Assembly (NCBI GenBank): GCA_947625815.1
Contig: CANQPU010000004.1
Coordinates: 62,001-126,000, forward strand
Source: an uncultured Oscillospiraceae bacterium
GTDB taxonomy: Bacteria > Bacillota > Clostridia > Oscillospirales > Oscillospiraceae
Direction: 5' to 3'
Length of the DNA stretch: 64,000 nucleotides
Of this stretch, positions 41,430 through 49,147 are shown in pieces (within the stretch, counting starts at the first letter, position 1; the number at the start of each line of letters is the position of its first letter). The notes beneath the pieces were generated by a model. The model did not search any database. It worked only from the letters and a program-made list of their open reading frames with translations, and was not told where the DNA came from. A program made the position numbers and the translations under genes.

Positions 41430-41458
41430 ATTATACCGTATCTGGCAAAACGTGTCAA
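41430..41458 (-). promoter_or_regulatory. Perfect consensus promoter of the pullulanase gene
   Basis: Minus strand TTGACA (41458-41453), 17-bp spacer, TATAAT (41435-41430). Confidence 0.88.
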
Positions 41459-41552
41459 GGAGAAGGCCGCCCGGGACCGGGCTGTTTTTGGAGCCCATCA
41501 AAAAATGGAAGTGAAAAAACGCCGTCAAAACGCCAAAAATGATTCTTTGGGG

Positions 41553-41581
41553 TTGACGATGTTTAGGCAATATGTTATATT
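41553..41581 (+). promoter_or_regulatory. Promoter of the attenuator-like leader
   Basis: TTGACG (41553-41558), 17-bp spacer, TATATT (41576-41581). Confidence 0.7.
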
Positions 41582-41608
41582 GTAGTCACAGCAAAGGAGG
41601 AGGTTCCG

Positions 41609-41620
41609 ATGTACAGGTAA
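41609..41620 (+). CDS. Three-codon leader ORF (Met-Tyr-Arg-stop)
   Basis: ATG TAC AGG TAA, with AAAGGAGGAGG ending six bases upstream, an ideal ribosome binding site. Such mini-ORFs act as ribosome-stalling sensors in attenuators. Translation is inferred. Confidence 0.5.
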   Translation: MYR

Positions 41621-41807
41621 GGAAGTCCCGCCGGCGCTTTATCCAGGCGGAATGAAAACACCCCGTAAGATTCGTCCCGTAGCACAGACCACAGCACCTT
41701 TGGCGGAGGTTCCCGCGACATAATGGCTGAGTCGGCTGAGTGAAGAGAAGAGTTGAATGGGGGATCCGGAAGGAGCATTCAAGCTTGACAATCGAACACG
41801 TGGCGTA

Positions 41808-41850
41808 GCCCCGCAATCGCGTTGGACGGTTGCGGGGCGTGGCTTTTTTT
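41808..41850 (+). terminator. Leader terminator
   Basis: GCCCCGCAA (41808-41816) pairs with TTGCGGGGC (41830-41838), followed by GTGGCTTTTTTT. Confidence 0.85.
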
Positions 41851-41970
41851 AGGGCTCATTCCGATGCTTTTGCCGATGCTTCCCACGGAAGCTGCGCTCA
41901 AAAGGACGTTTGATGAAAATGGGCTCCGAAGATAGATTTCAGCTCTCCGGCAGCCGCGCGGCGTCCTGTA

Positions 41971-41999
41971 TTGACAAAACCAAATATAGGCTGTAAAAG
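41971..41999 (+). promoter_or_regulatory. Promoter upstream of the broken acetyltransferase gene
   Basis: TTGACA (41971-41976), 17-bp spacer, TAAAAG (41994-41999), about 67 bp before the GTG at 42066. Confidence 0.55.
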
Positions 42000-42065
42000 C
42001 AAGAATGTCAGGCGGATGATTGATTTTTGCTAAATTAGGAGCTGTATACAAGAAAAGGAGGCGCC

Positions 42066-42569
42066 GTGGAAAAGTCGATTTCAGATTTGCTGAAGAAGCT
42101 TACAAGAGATACCTGGTCATCTGATACCGTCAGCATCAGAAAAATTGAGAATGACGACGATCTTTGGTATGCCGTTGCAGAGTGCAAAATCTCTTCCGAG
42201 CAGGAGAAATTTGTCAATCCCGCCGGCTTTTCCATAGGGAGAGCGTATCTTGCTCCCGGAGATAATGTCCCGTGCGTGATTTGCAAAGCCGACGGTGAGC
42301 GGATCGGGTTTATTGTTTTAAGAAAATGGAGCGACTCTGATCAGGGATTTAATTGGAGCTATTTCATTGATCAAAAATTTCAGGGCATGGGTTACGGGAA
42401 AGCTGCCGCAAAGCTTGCGGTATAAATATTGAGAGCCGCCGACCCTAAAATGCCGATCAAGATTTCTACGGAAGCCCTCAATACCAAGGCCCAAAAGCTG
42501 TATCGATCCATTGGATTTACAAAATCAGATGAGCTTGATGGCGATGATTTGGTTTTTGTCCTTTATTGA
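42066..42569 (+). pseudogene. GNAT-family N-acetyltransferase interrupted by an in-frame stop
   Basis: The frame from GTG 42066 (AAAAGGAGG upstream) gives 119 residues ending QGMGYGKAAAKLAV, which includes the acetyl-CoA-binding motif A, then a TAA at 42423-42425. The same frame resumes at once with ILRAADPKMPIKISTEALNT and runs to a TGA at 42567, giving the missing last third of the GNAT fold (AQKLYRSIGFTKSDELDGDDLVFVLY). A single CAA-to-TAA change would explain it. Overall resemblance is to BltD/spermidine acetyltransferase-like members. Base composition is clearly lower in GC than the neighbours, suggesting recent transfer. Confidence 0.85.
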
Positions 42570-42674
42570 GAGAGCAGTGTCAATCGCTTTTATATGCCGG
42601 TGGTTTTCAAAACCTTTGAGAGGGTTCGCCGCAGCGCAGCTCTCCTGCGCTTTCGGCAATAGAGAGAAAAAATC

Positions 42675-42708
42675 CCCCCGCCCGATGTGATTTCACAACG
42701 GGCGGGGG
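42675..42708 (-). terminator. Terminator of the DUF1015 gene
   Basis: CCCCCGCCCG (42675-42684) and CGGGCGGGGG (42699-42708); on the minus strand it is followed by GATTTTTTC. Confidence 0.88.
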
Positions 42709-42713
42709 AACTT

Positions 42714-43946
42714 TTATTTGATCCTCCTGCACTCCAGGTAGTAACGCTTGTCCCGGGCGTGGCCGATGGAGAAGGACTTTTTGGGGAACACGCCGTCCGC
42801 GATGACGGTCCTGAACAGCTCGGATTTGTCCATGGACGGCAGGAGGAAGCCCACGGTGCCGGGCTCCTCGGTGAGCTTGAGAAGCGACGCCTCGTCGTGG
42901 ATGTAGTCCACGTCCCCGCCGTCGTCGGACATGGCCACGAACTCCTCGATGGAGCTCTGCAGGAGCTCGATCATCCCGCCGAAGCTCTTGCCGCGCACCC
43001 GCATCTTCTCCACCTTGGCGCCGCCGATGACGACCTCGATCTCCCGCCCGTCGGGGACCTGGAGCTTCTGCCTCATGACCTCCAGGAACTTGTCCGTGTC
43101 CACGCCGAAGACCACCCGGTGGATGGGCTCAAAGACGATGCCGGGATCATAGACGTTGTTGAGCTCCACAAGGGCGTACCGGGCCGGGTGACGGGCGGCC
43201 TCCTCCGGGGAGAGGGAGGCCTTCGTCCGGTTCCACAGCTCCTTGGCCGCGGCCAGGGAGTGGTTCCCGTCGCCGATGACGATCTGCACCTGGCGCTCCG
43301 CCAGCCGCTCCAAGGCCCGGTCCACGCTCTCCAGCTCCTCGCCGGTGACGTGCCAGCCGGCCACGCGCCCGCCGCCCTCCATGAGCTCAAAATCATAGAG
43401 CTTGCGCATGGCGTGGGTCCGGGCGTGAAGGGGTTCCACCACGGACATGTCCGGGTCATCGATCAGCACCATGATATGAGGCAGCTCCAGCGGGGCGTTC
43501 TCCCGGATCTTCATCCGCGGCGGCAGCCGGTCCGCCACCGTCCGCTCACTGGCCCGCACGGGGGAGTCGGAGAGGGGGGAGTAGTCATAGGCGTCCAGAT
43601 CCAGCGCGCCCACAAGCCCCCGGCGGACGCCGCCGGTGACGTGGCGCTCCACATAGACATAGGAGCGCTTCAGCTCCTCAAAGACGCCGGCGTCCAGGCA
43701 CCGCCGCATGGCGGCGTTGGCGCGCTCCGCCATCTCGAGAGGGGAGACGTCGTTCAGGTACGCCTCGGGGAGAATCATGTGGTAGGTGGACAGCTTGTCG
43801 GCGCAGCGCCGGTCAACTCTGTCCCAGTAGTCCCGTTCCGAGGTGAACTGATCGCAGGCGATGACGCTCCAGTCGGTCATATCCCCGGTGGCGGGCAGCA
43901 GTATATCCGCCGGAACAAAAGCCGGTTTCGACATGTGGGTATTCAT
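42714..43946 (-). CDS. DUF1015 (SerK-like) family protein
   Basis: A 410-residue cytoplasmic protein of the DUF1015 family. An archaeal relative, SerK, is an ADP-dependent free-serine kinase; whether this one is a kinase is not known. The family hallmark IGDGNHSLAAAKELW (equivalent to ADGHHR in relatives) is present, together with ACDQFTSERDYWD near the N terminus and GFLLPSMDKSELF near the end. Start is ambiguous: ATG 43946 (MNTHMSKPA) sits right after GAAAGG, ATG 43934 (MSKPAF) has wider spacing. A longer frame to 44012 lacks a ribosome binding site. Confidence 0.85.
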   Translation of the reverse strand: MNTHMSKPAFVPADILLPATGDMTDWSVIACDQFTSERDYWDRVDRRCADKLSTYHMILPEAYLNDVSPLEMAERANAAMRRCLDAGVFEELKRSYVYVERHVTGGVRRGLVGALDLDAYDYSPLSDSPVRASERTVADRLPPRMKIRENAPLELPHIMVLIDDPDMSVVEPLHARTHAMRKLYDFELMEGGGRVAGWHVTGEELESVDRALERLAERQVQIVIGDGNHSLAAAKELWNRTKASLSPEEAARHPARYALVELNNVYDPGIVFEPIHRVVFGVDTDKFLEVMRQKLQVPDGREIEVVIGGAKVEKMRVRGKSFGGMIELLQSSIEEFVAMSDDGGDVDYIHDEASLLKLTEEPGTVGFLLPSMDKSELFRTVIADGVFPKKSFSIGHARDKRYYLECRRIK

Positions 43947-44056
43947 CCTTTCAACATAAGTCTGTCCATTGTAGCAGATTTGAGAGGAAAAGTCAAAGAC
44001 AAAAGCTGTCACAGGGAAAGCGCTTGAATTTTTTGTGAAATTTTTCCCTCTTTACC

Positions 44057-44085
44057 TTGCAAAATCCCATGAGACGTGGTATATT
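44057..44085 (+). promoter_or_regulatory. Promoter of the CMP-kinase-like gene
   Basis: TTGCAA (44057-44062), 17-bp spacer, TATATT (44080-44085), 61 bp before the ATG. Confidence 0.7.
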
Positions 44086-44146
44086 TTTATAAAGAGTGAT
44101 GCTCCCGAACGACGGGATTTGGTTAAAACGCATAAAGGAGGGCTGT

Positions 44147-44770
44147 ATGATGAAAAAAACCATTGTCGCCATCAGCCGCGCCTGGGGCGCTCACGGGACC
44201 GTGATCGGCGGGAAGCTGGCGGGCCTGCTCGGCGTGCCGATGTTCGATAAGAAGATCATCGATCTCGCCAGTGAGAAGAGCGGCCTCTCCCCGGACTTTA
44301 TCGGGCGGATGGAGGAGAACGTCACCGGCTCGTTCCTCTTCAATCTGGCCGCCAGCTCCTACAATGTCCACAGCTTCCACCGCAATTACGACATCCCCAT
44401 GAGCTATACGGCCTTTTCGGCTCAGGCCAACGTCATCCAGGAGATCGCCAAAAAGGGCAGTTGCGTCATCATCGGCCGCTGCTCGGACTACCTTCTCCGG
44501 GACGACCCCGACTGCGTCAAGATCTTCCTCTACGCCGAGGAGGCGGACAGGCTGGAGCAGTGCCGGAGGGAATACGATCTGGACGAGAAGGGCGCCCAGC
44601 AGCAGCTCCGGAAGCTGGACCGGAGCCGGCAGAACTACTACAAGAATTTCACCGGCGAGAACTGGGGCCAGGTCACGGGCCACGACCTCAGCATCAACGT
44701 CACCAAGGTGGGCGTGGACGGCGCGGTGGAGCTCATCATGCAGTACCTGCGCAGTGCCGGGAGACTGTGA
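44147..44770 (+). CDS. Cytidylate kinase-like family protein
   Basis: A 207-residue protein of the AAA_26/cytidylate-kinase-like family. KTIVAISRAWGAHGTVIGGKLAGLLGVPMFDKKIIDLASEKSG is a modified P-loop region with the Arg-rich and acidic residues typical of the group; CVIIGRCSDYLL and the YYKNFTGENWG lid region follow. True CMP kinase is usually a separate gene, so the substrate is uncertain. AAAGGAGG fixes the start to ATG 44147 (or the adjacent ATG 44150). Monocistronic, with its own promoter and terminator. Confidence 0.88.
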   Translation: MMKKTIVAISRAWGAHGTVIGGKLAGLLGVPMFDKKIIDLASEKSGLSPDFIGRMEENVTGSFLFNLAASSYNVHSFHRNYDIPMSYTAFSAQANVIQEIAKKGSCVIIGRCSDYLLRDDPDCVKIFLYAEEADRLEQCRREYDLDEKGAQQQLRKLDRSRQNYYKNFTGENWGQVTGHDLSINVTKVGVDGAVELIMQYLRSAGRL

Positions 44771-44782
44771 ACTCTCCTTCTC

Positions 44783-44810
44783 CGGGCGGGCCTTTCGCCC
44801 GCCCGTTTTT
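44783..44810 (+). terminator. Terminator of the CMP-kinase-like gene
   Basis: CGGGCGGGC (44783-44791), GCCCGCCCG (44797-44805), then TTTTT. Confidence 0.92.
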
Positions 44811-44868
44811 GTATGTCCCCGCGGGAACGTTTTAGCATCAGGCAAGAGGAAAGGATTGGATCAACCCT

Positions 44869-46206
44869 ATGAACGAGAAAGGCAAAAGACTCCCCACACC
44901 CCCGGATGGGGAGCAGAAGAAGCAAACTCCCTGGAGAAGGCCGGCGCTCTTTCTGATCGCCGGGATCCTATTCAGCACGGTCACGATCAACTACTGGGTC
45001 CTGGATACGGTCCTGCCGCCGCTGGGCCTGGTGTTCCTGTACCTCGCCCTCCGGCCCCTCAGACAGGAAAACGCCGGCCTGCGCTGGGCCTGGGCGCTGA
45101 CCGCCGCCCGGATGGCGTACATGGCGCTGACCTGCGTCCTGCAGGCCACCCCCCTGGGAGGCAACGGGCTGGGCTGGATCCTGCAATTCCCCGGCTACGT
45201 CCTGCAGCTGGGCCTGCTCCTCGCCCTGCGGGCGGGTCTGCGCGGGCTCTGCCTCCCTTCGGGCAAAAAAACGCGCTTCGGGAGCCTGACGGCACTCGCG
45301 GCCTTCACGGCGCTGGTGCCGGTCGCCGCCGTGCTGGAGACCTTCCGGCTCGGCGTCCTCGGTATCGCCACCCTGATTGCCTGGGTGGGCGTGGCGGTGT
45401 CCCTGGTGCTTCTCACCCTGGCCCTCAGGGACGTGAGCGCCCTCCCGTACCCCGGCGCCCCGGAGTCCGGCGGCTTTCGGACGGCGGCGGTCTTCCTCGT
45501 CTCGCTCCCGGCGCTGACGGCGCTGGTGTGGCTGGTGTGCGTTTTTGCCTCCGTGCCCCGCTCCGCGGCCTTTGTCCCGAACGGGACGGCCATTGACGGG
45601 ATTCCGGAGGAGATCTCGTCGATCCTCACCCCCGAAGACGCCGGGCTGCTCCGGGATGCCGAAAATATCAGGCTCGACCGGATGAACCGGGGCTTTGGCT
45701 ACGAACAGAAGATCGAGGTCTGCACGCTGACGGCCGAGCTGCCCCAGGGGGAGATCGCCCTTCTGGAGTATTTCCGATGGATCGAGGGCGCCCCCGTTTA
45801 CGGCGACGGGCTGACCCACTGGCAGTCCACCCACCTGACCGGGGTGGGGGAGCCCTCCGGCAGTCTGGTCTATGAGCGGAACGGGGAGAGCCGCCGCTCC
45901 GACCTTGTCTCCCTCACCGCCGAGCGGCGGATCGTGGGCGGGATGGACTGCGGCGAGGTCCTCCGCGCCGGGATCCAGGTCCCCCCGGGGGCGGAGAACA
46001 CCCGGGGCTATGTGCTCCGCGTCGTGAGCGCCGACTCCGGGGAGAAGGCGGTCTGGTTCAACTGTGAGCTCACCTACCTCCATACCGGCCTCTTCGGCTC
46101 CGTGGGACAGGGCAGAGCGCAGGACCGCATCCTCTCCGGCGGCTATGACGACGGGGACAGCCTCTGGTTCGTCACCGAGTTCAGCGCCTGGACGGATCAG
46201 CCCTGA
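44869..46206 (+). CDS. Hypothetical membrane protein with C-terminal extracytoplasmic domain
   Basis: Not recognised. A 445-residue protein with a hydrophilic N terminus (about 25 aa), six to seven hydrophobic segments between about 27 and 230, and then about 215 soluble residues. The soluble part has a beta-rich look (VCTLTAELPQGEIALLEYFRWIEGAP, VLRVVSADSGEKAVWFNCELTYLHTGLFG). No enzymatic motif was seen. The start ATG 44869 has AAAGGA about 14 bases upstream. It precedes a BlaI/M56 pair but is separated by a hairpin and that operon's own promoter. Confidence 0.7.
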   Translation: MNEKGKRLPTPPDGEQKKQTPWRRPALFLIAGILFSTVTINYWVLDTVLPPLGLVFLYLALRPLRQENAGLRWAWALTAARMAYMALTCVLQATPLGGNGLGWILQFPGYVLQLGLLLALRAGLRGLCLPSGKKTRFGSLTALAAFTALVPVAAVLETFRLGVLGIATLIAWVGVAVSLVLLTLALRDVSALPYPGAPESGGFRTAAVFLVSLPALTALVWLVCVFASVPRSAAFVPNGTAIDGIPEEISSILTPEDAGLLRDAENIRLDRMNRGFGYEQKIEVCTLTAELPQGEIALLEYFRWIEGAPVYGDGLTHWQSTHLTGVGEPSGSLVYERNGESRRSDLVSLTAERRIVGGMDCGEVLRAGIQVPPGAENTRGYVLRVVSADSGEKAVWFNCELTYLHTGLFGSVGQGRAQDRILSGGYDDGDSLWFVTEFSAWTDQP

Positions 46207-46259
46207 CCGGACCCTGCGCCCGTGTCGTGAACCGTCCGGCCCCGCTTCACGTAATTTCC

Positions 46260-46288
46260 TTACCCCCGCGGCGTGGCCGCGGGGGTAA
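46260..46288 (+). terminator. Hairpin after the hypothetical membrane protein gene
   Basis: TTACCCCCGCGGC (46260-46272) and GCCGCGGGGGTAA (46276-46288), 13-bp stem, followed by TTTCTAC; short T-run, so moderate strength. Confidence 0.7.
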
Positions 46289-46292
46289 TTTC

Positions 46293-46304
46293 TACATAAA
46301 TGTA
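46293..46304. promoter_or_regulatory. BlaI-type operator, site 1 of second operon
   Basis: TACATAAATGTA, an exact TACA-N4-TGTA palindrome upstream of the -35 box. Its centre is 32 bp from site 2. Confidence 0.7.
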
Positions 46305-46314
46305 AAAATATCTG

Positions 46315-46343
46315 TTGACATTTCTACAAGCTTGTAGTAATAT
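46315..46343 (+). promoter_or_regulatory. Promoter of the second blaI-M56 operon with embedded operator
   Basis: TTGACA (46315-46320), 17-bp spacer, TAATAT (46338-46343). The spacer contains the palindrome CTACAAGCTTGTAG (46324-46337), so a bound BlaI dimer would block polymerase. Confidence 0.85.
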
Positions 46344-46386
46344 CATGATATCCACAGTGGACGCACTGGGACAGGAGGTCAAACCT

Positions 46387-46767
46387 ATGGATCGGTCCAG
46401 AAAGATGTCTGAAACAGAAGCAGAGATCATGGAGGTGCTGTGGAGCGCGGGGGAGCCCATGTCGGCGTCCCGGCTCATCAGCTATTTCGCGGAGGAACGC
46501 GGCAAGGTGTGGAAAGCCCCCACGCTGGCCACGTTTCTGGCGCGGCTTTCGCAGAAGGGGCTTGTGGGCTCGGAAAGGCGCGGGCGGGTGCCCTGCTACT
46601 ACCCGCTGAAGACCCGGGCGGAGTACGAATCGGACGTGGCGCGGGAGGTCCTTGACACCCTGTATCAGGGGTCAGTGACCCGGTTTTTCGCCGCCCTGTG
46701 CGGGGACACGCCGCTGTCCGAGGAGGACCGGAGGGAACTGCGGGCCTGGCTTGAGCGGGAGGAATGA
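46387..46767 (+). CDS. BlaI/MecI-family repressor (second copy)
   Basis: A 126-residue winged-helix repressor: MSETEAEIMEVLWSAGEPMSASRLISYF, then WKAPTLATFLARLSQKGLVGSERRG is the DNA-binding domain, followed by the dimerisation helices. ATG 46387 has AGGAGG upstream; a TTG at 46315 lies in the promoter. Two TACA-N4-TGTA operators at 46293 and 46325 fit autoregulation. It overlaps the M56 gene by 4 bp. It differs clearly from the first BlaI copy at 34.5 kb. Confidence 0.93.
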   Translation: MDRSRKMSETEAEIMEVLWSAGEPMSASRLISYFAEERGKVWKAPTLATFLARLSQKGLVGSERRGRVPCYYPLKTRAEYESDVAREVLDTLYQGSVTRFFAALCGDTPLSEEDRRELRAWLEREE

Positions 46768-48047
46768 GGATGAAGGAGCTTTTTGTGACCGTTCTCACGC
46801 TGAGCTTTGTGGGAAGCGCCGCTTACGCGCTCACGAAGCTCCTCTCCGCTCTCGGCGGGGGACGCCTGAGCCAGAGCTGGCGCTATCACGCCCTGCTGGC
46901 GGCCGGGGCGCTTTTTGCCCTGCCGGTCAACAAGCTCTGGAGACTGCTGCCGCGCCGGAGCGTATGGATACGCCCCATCAGGATGGCGCAGGTCCTCGGA
47001 AAAGCGGCGCCCCCAGCGGCCGGCGCCGGTCCGGAGCGGATCGCCGCCGCCGCGGCTGTCCTTTGGCTGACGGTGGCCGTCGCCCTGGCGATTTGGGACC
47101 TTGGGCGGTTTATCCGGTGCCGGCGGGCGGTGACCCGCGGCTGTACCGGGGCGGACGGGCGCCTTTCGGCCATCGCGGCGGGGGAGGCCCGACGCCTGGG
47201 GATCCGGCGTCAGGTGCGCCTTCTGGTGTCCCCCTACGCGCAGAGCCCCATTCTGGTGGGCTTTGTGCGCCCCACCGTCATCCTGACCGCGCGGGAGATG
47301 TCCGACGAAGGCCTCCGGCTCATCCTCGCCCACGAGCTCACCCACTTCAGGCGGCGCGACCTGTGGAAGAAGCTTTTCTTTACGGCCCTTCGGTGCGTCC
47401 ATTGGTTCAACCCGATGGTCTATCTTATGAGCCGCGACTTCTCCTACCGGATGGAGACGGCGTGCGACGAACGCGTCGTCAGCGCCTTCAGCCGCTTTGA
47501 GCGCAAGAGCTACGGGTATCTTCTGATCGACTGCGCACCGAACGTCCGGCACGGGACGGCGGCGGCCTTTGTGCCCTTCGCCTCCAGCCGGAGGAAGCTT
47601 GAAAGGAGAATCTCAACCATGCTGAAAACCAACAAAAAGGGCCGCGGGGTCCTCGGCGCCGTTCTGGCGCTTGTCCTGCTGGCCGGCTGCCTCGCCGTCA
47701 GCGCCCTGGCCGCCGACAGACTCACGGTGAAGGACGTGATCGGCAGTGAGGAGGCCTTCATCTTTGACATGAGCAAGGCCAAGATCGTCGAGGACTATGA
47801 CCCCGAGGACGGCTCCGTCGCCGTCAAGGTATATGACCCGGAGACCGGCGAGGAGCTGCCCTGCCAGGTCGTGTTCTACGACTTCAGCGACTGCGAAGTG
47901 ATCGGCACATGCCCGCCCATCACCGTGCAGACCTGGCAGACCGTGAACGGAGAGGACCTGGTCGATGCGCTTGGCGACGCGGTCAAGACCATCACCTCCG
48001 ACGACCTGTCCGCCCTTGCCGCGCAGGGAGAGATCATCGCTCCCTGA
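46764..48047 (+). CDS. BlaR1-like M56 metallopeptidase (second copy, short)
   Basis: A 427-residue membrane protein with N-terminal helices and the M56 zinc site H190-E191-L192-T193-H194 (LAHELTHFRRRDLWKK), the downstream Glu in METACDERVV. A helix at about 295-318 leads to a short 105-residue extracellular tail (VKDVIGSEEAFIFDMSKAKIVEDYD) that is not a penicillin-binding domain. With the overlapping BlaI gene it makes a complete signal-repressor pair, but no beta-lactamase or other target gene lies next to it. Target genes must be elsewhere or the pair only regulates itself. Confidence 0.88.
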   Translation: MRMKELFVTVLTLSFVGSAAYALTKLLSALGGGRLSQSWRYHALLAAGALFALPVNKLWRLLPRRSVWIRPIRMAQVLGKAAPPAAGAGPERIAAAAAVLWLTVAVALAIWDLGRFIRCRRAVTRGCTGADGRLSAIAAGEARRLGIRRQVRLLVSPYAQSPILVGFVRPTVILTAREMSDEGLRLILAHELTHFRRRDLWKKLFFTALRCVHWFNPMVYLMSRDFSYRMETACDERVVSAFSRFERKSYGYLLIDCAPNVRHGTAAAFVPFASSRRKLERRISTMLKTNKKGRGVLGAVLALVLLAGCLAVSALAADRLTVKDVIGSEEAFIFDMSKAKIVEDYDPEDGSVAVKVYDPETGEELPCQVVFYDFSDCEVIGTCPPITVQTWQTVNGEDLVDALGDAVKTITSDDLSALAAQGEIIAP

Positions 48048-48081
48048 GTCCCCGCTGATTGATCCCCCAAACCCACGCAAA

Positions 48082-48113
48082 GCCCGGAGGCTTTCGCCTC
48101 CGGGCCGGTTTTT
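48082..48113 (+). terminator. Terminator after the second M56 gene
   Basis: GCCCGGAGGC (48082-48091), GCCTCCGGGC (48096-48105), then CGGTTTTT. Confidence 0.88.
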
Positions 48114-48114
48114 G

Positions 48115-48143
48115 TTGCCATTTTCGGAGGAAAGTGCTATAAT
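48115..48143 (+). promoter_or_regulatory. Promoter of the diacylglycerol-kinase-like gene
   Basis: TTGCCA (48115-48120), 17-bp spacer, TATAAT (48138-48143). Confidence 0.75.
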
Positions 48144-48188
48144 ATCCTCCAATCATCATTACAAAGACAGTATGGAGGATCTGTTTCA

Positions 48189-49070
48189 ATGAAAAAAGCG
48201 CTGCTTATTGCCAATCCGAAATCGGGGAAGCAGAGGATCCAGACGGAGCTTTTCCACATCGTGGAGAGACTTGCCGGGGCGGGCTTTGCGACCACCGTCG
48301 TCCTGACGGAATACCGCGGCCATGCCTGTGAGCTCACCGCCCTGGCGGCGGGATACGATATGCTGGTCTGCACCGGCGGCGACGGGACGCTCAACGAGGT
48401 CATCAGCGGCGTCATGGCCAACGGGCTCGACATGCCCATCGGCTACATCCCCCTGGGCTCCACCAACGACTTCGCCGGCTCCCTGGGGATCCCGGGGGAG
48501 CTGGACGGGGCGCTCGACAACATCCTGGAGGGCCGGCCCGTGCCCATTGACGTGGGCAGCTTCAACGGCCGCATCTTCATGGACGTGGGGCTTCTTGGCA
48601 TCTTTTCCCGCACCTGCTATGAGACGCCCCAGGACATGAAGAACACCCTGGGCTTCCTGGCCTATGTGCTGGAGGGCATCCGGGAGGTGCCCACCGTTCA
48701 CCCCGTTCCGCTGAGGATCGAGACCGGGGACGCGGTCTATGAGGGGGAGTACCTGGCCTGCGTTGTCAGCAATTCCCGGAAGCTCGGGGGCGTGGTGTCC
48801 CTGAGCGATGAGCAGGTGTCCCTGAGCGACGGGCAGTTTGAGCTGCTGCTGGTGGAGAAGGACAAGACACCCCTGCAGCTGGCGGGCTACATCCACGCCC
48901 TTCGCACCGCGAACCTCACCGCCGAGGGCATGACCTTCGTCTCCGTGCCCTCGCTCCGGATCACCTCCTCCGACGACCAGCCCTGGACCCTGGACGGCGA
49001 GCGCGCCGACTGGCAGGGGACCGCGGACATCCGGGTCATCCCCAACGCCGTCAGGATCCTCATGAAATGA
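48189..49070 (+). CDS. Diacylglycerol kinase/YegS family lipid kinase
   Basis: A 293-residue soluble kinase of the DAGK catalytic family. LIANPKSGKQ is the N-terminal nucleotide motif, CTGGDGTLNEVISG is the glycine-rich GGDGT motif, PLGSTNDFAGSLGIP follows, and the C-terminal beta domain ends TLDGERADWQG. Probably phosphorylates diacylglycerol to recycle lipids from cell-wall polymer synthesis, as DgkB does; another lipid is possible. GGAGG lies 14 bases before the ATG and GATCTGTTTCA follows, so the binding site is weak. Confidence 0.9.
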   Translation: MKKALLIANPKSGKQRIQTELFHIVERLAGAGFATTVVLTEYRGHACELTALAAGYDMLVCTGGDGTLNEVISGVMANGLDMPIGYIPLGSTNDFAGSLGIPGELDGALDNILEGRPVPIDVGSFNGRIFMDVGLLGIFSRTCYETPQDMKNTLGFLAYVLEGIREVPTVHPVPLRIETGDAVYEGEYLACVVSNSRKLGGVVSLSDEQVSLSDGQFELLLVEKDKTPLQLAGYIHALRTANLTAEGMTFVSVPSLRITSSDDQPWTLDGERADWQGTADIRVIPNAVRILMK

Positions 49071-49147
49071 GACAAAAAAACCGCCGGCCCCGCGGCCCTG
49101 CCGCGATCGCCGAGCGGTTTACATAAAACTATTGCGAGGTGACCGCC

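Larger units (their letters stand above)
41588..41850 (+). ncRNA. Attenuator-like leader RNA
   Basis: A leader of about 260 nt from the promoter at 41553 to a strong terminator at 41808-41850. It starts with AAAGGAGGAGG and a three-codon ORF and contains local hairpins such as CCGCC...GGCGG near 41630-41655. A tiny ORF with excellent ribosome binding followed by a terminator is the design of ribosome-mediated attenuators placed before antibiotic-resistance genes. No intact resistance gene follows. The 708-bp region 41358-42065 otherwise contains only promoters and a weak 23-codon frame from about 41864. Confidence 0.55.

Noticed and set aside
41588-41850. A T-box leader
   Set aside because: No AGGGTGGNACCGCG antiterminator sequence and no specifier loop context were found.
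46764-48047. Possible beta-lactam sensor (true BlaR1)
   Set aside because: The zinc peptidase part is present, but the C-terminal tail of about 105 residues is too short for a penicillin-binding domain and shows no SxxK motif in a suitable context.
49071-49147. Possible terminator between the lipid kinase and MmcQ/YjbR genes
   Set aside because: AAACCG and CGGTTT can pair but the inner part does not form a clean stem and no T-run follows; evidence is too weak.
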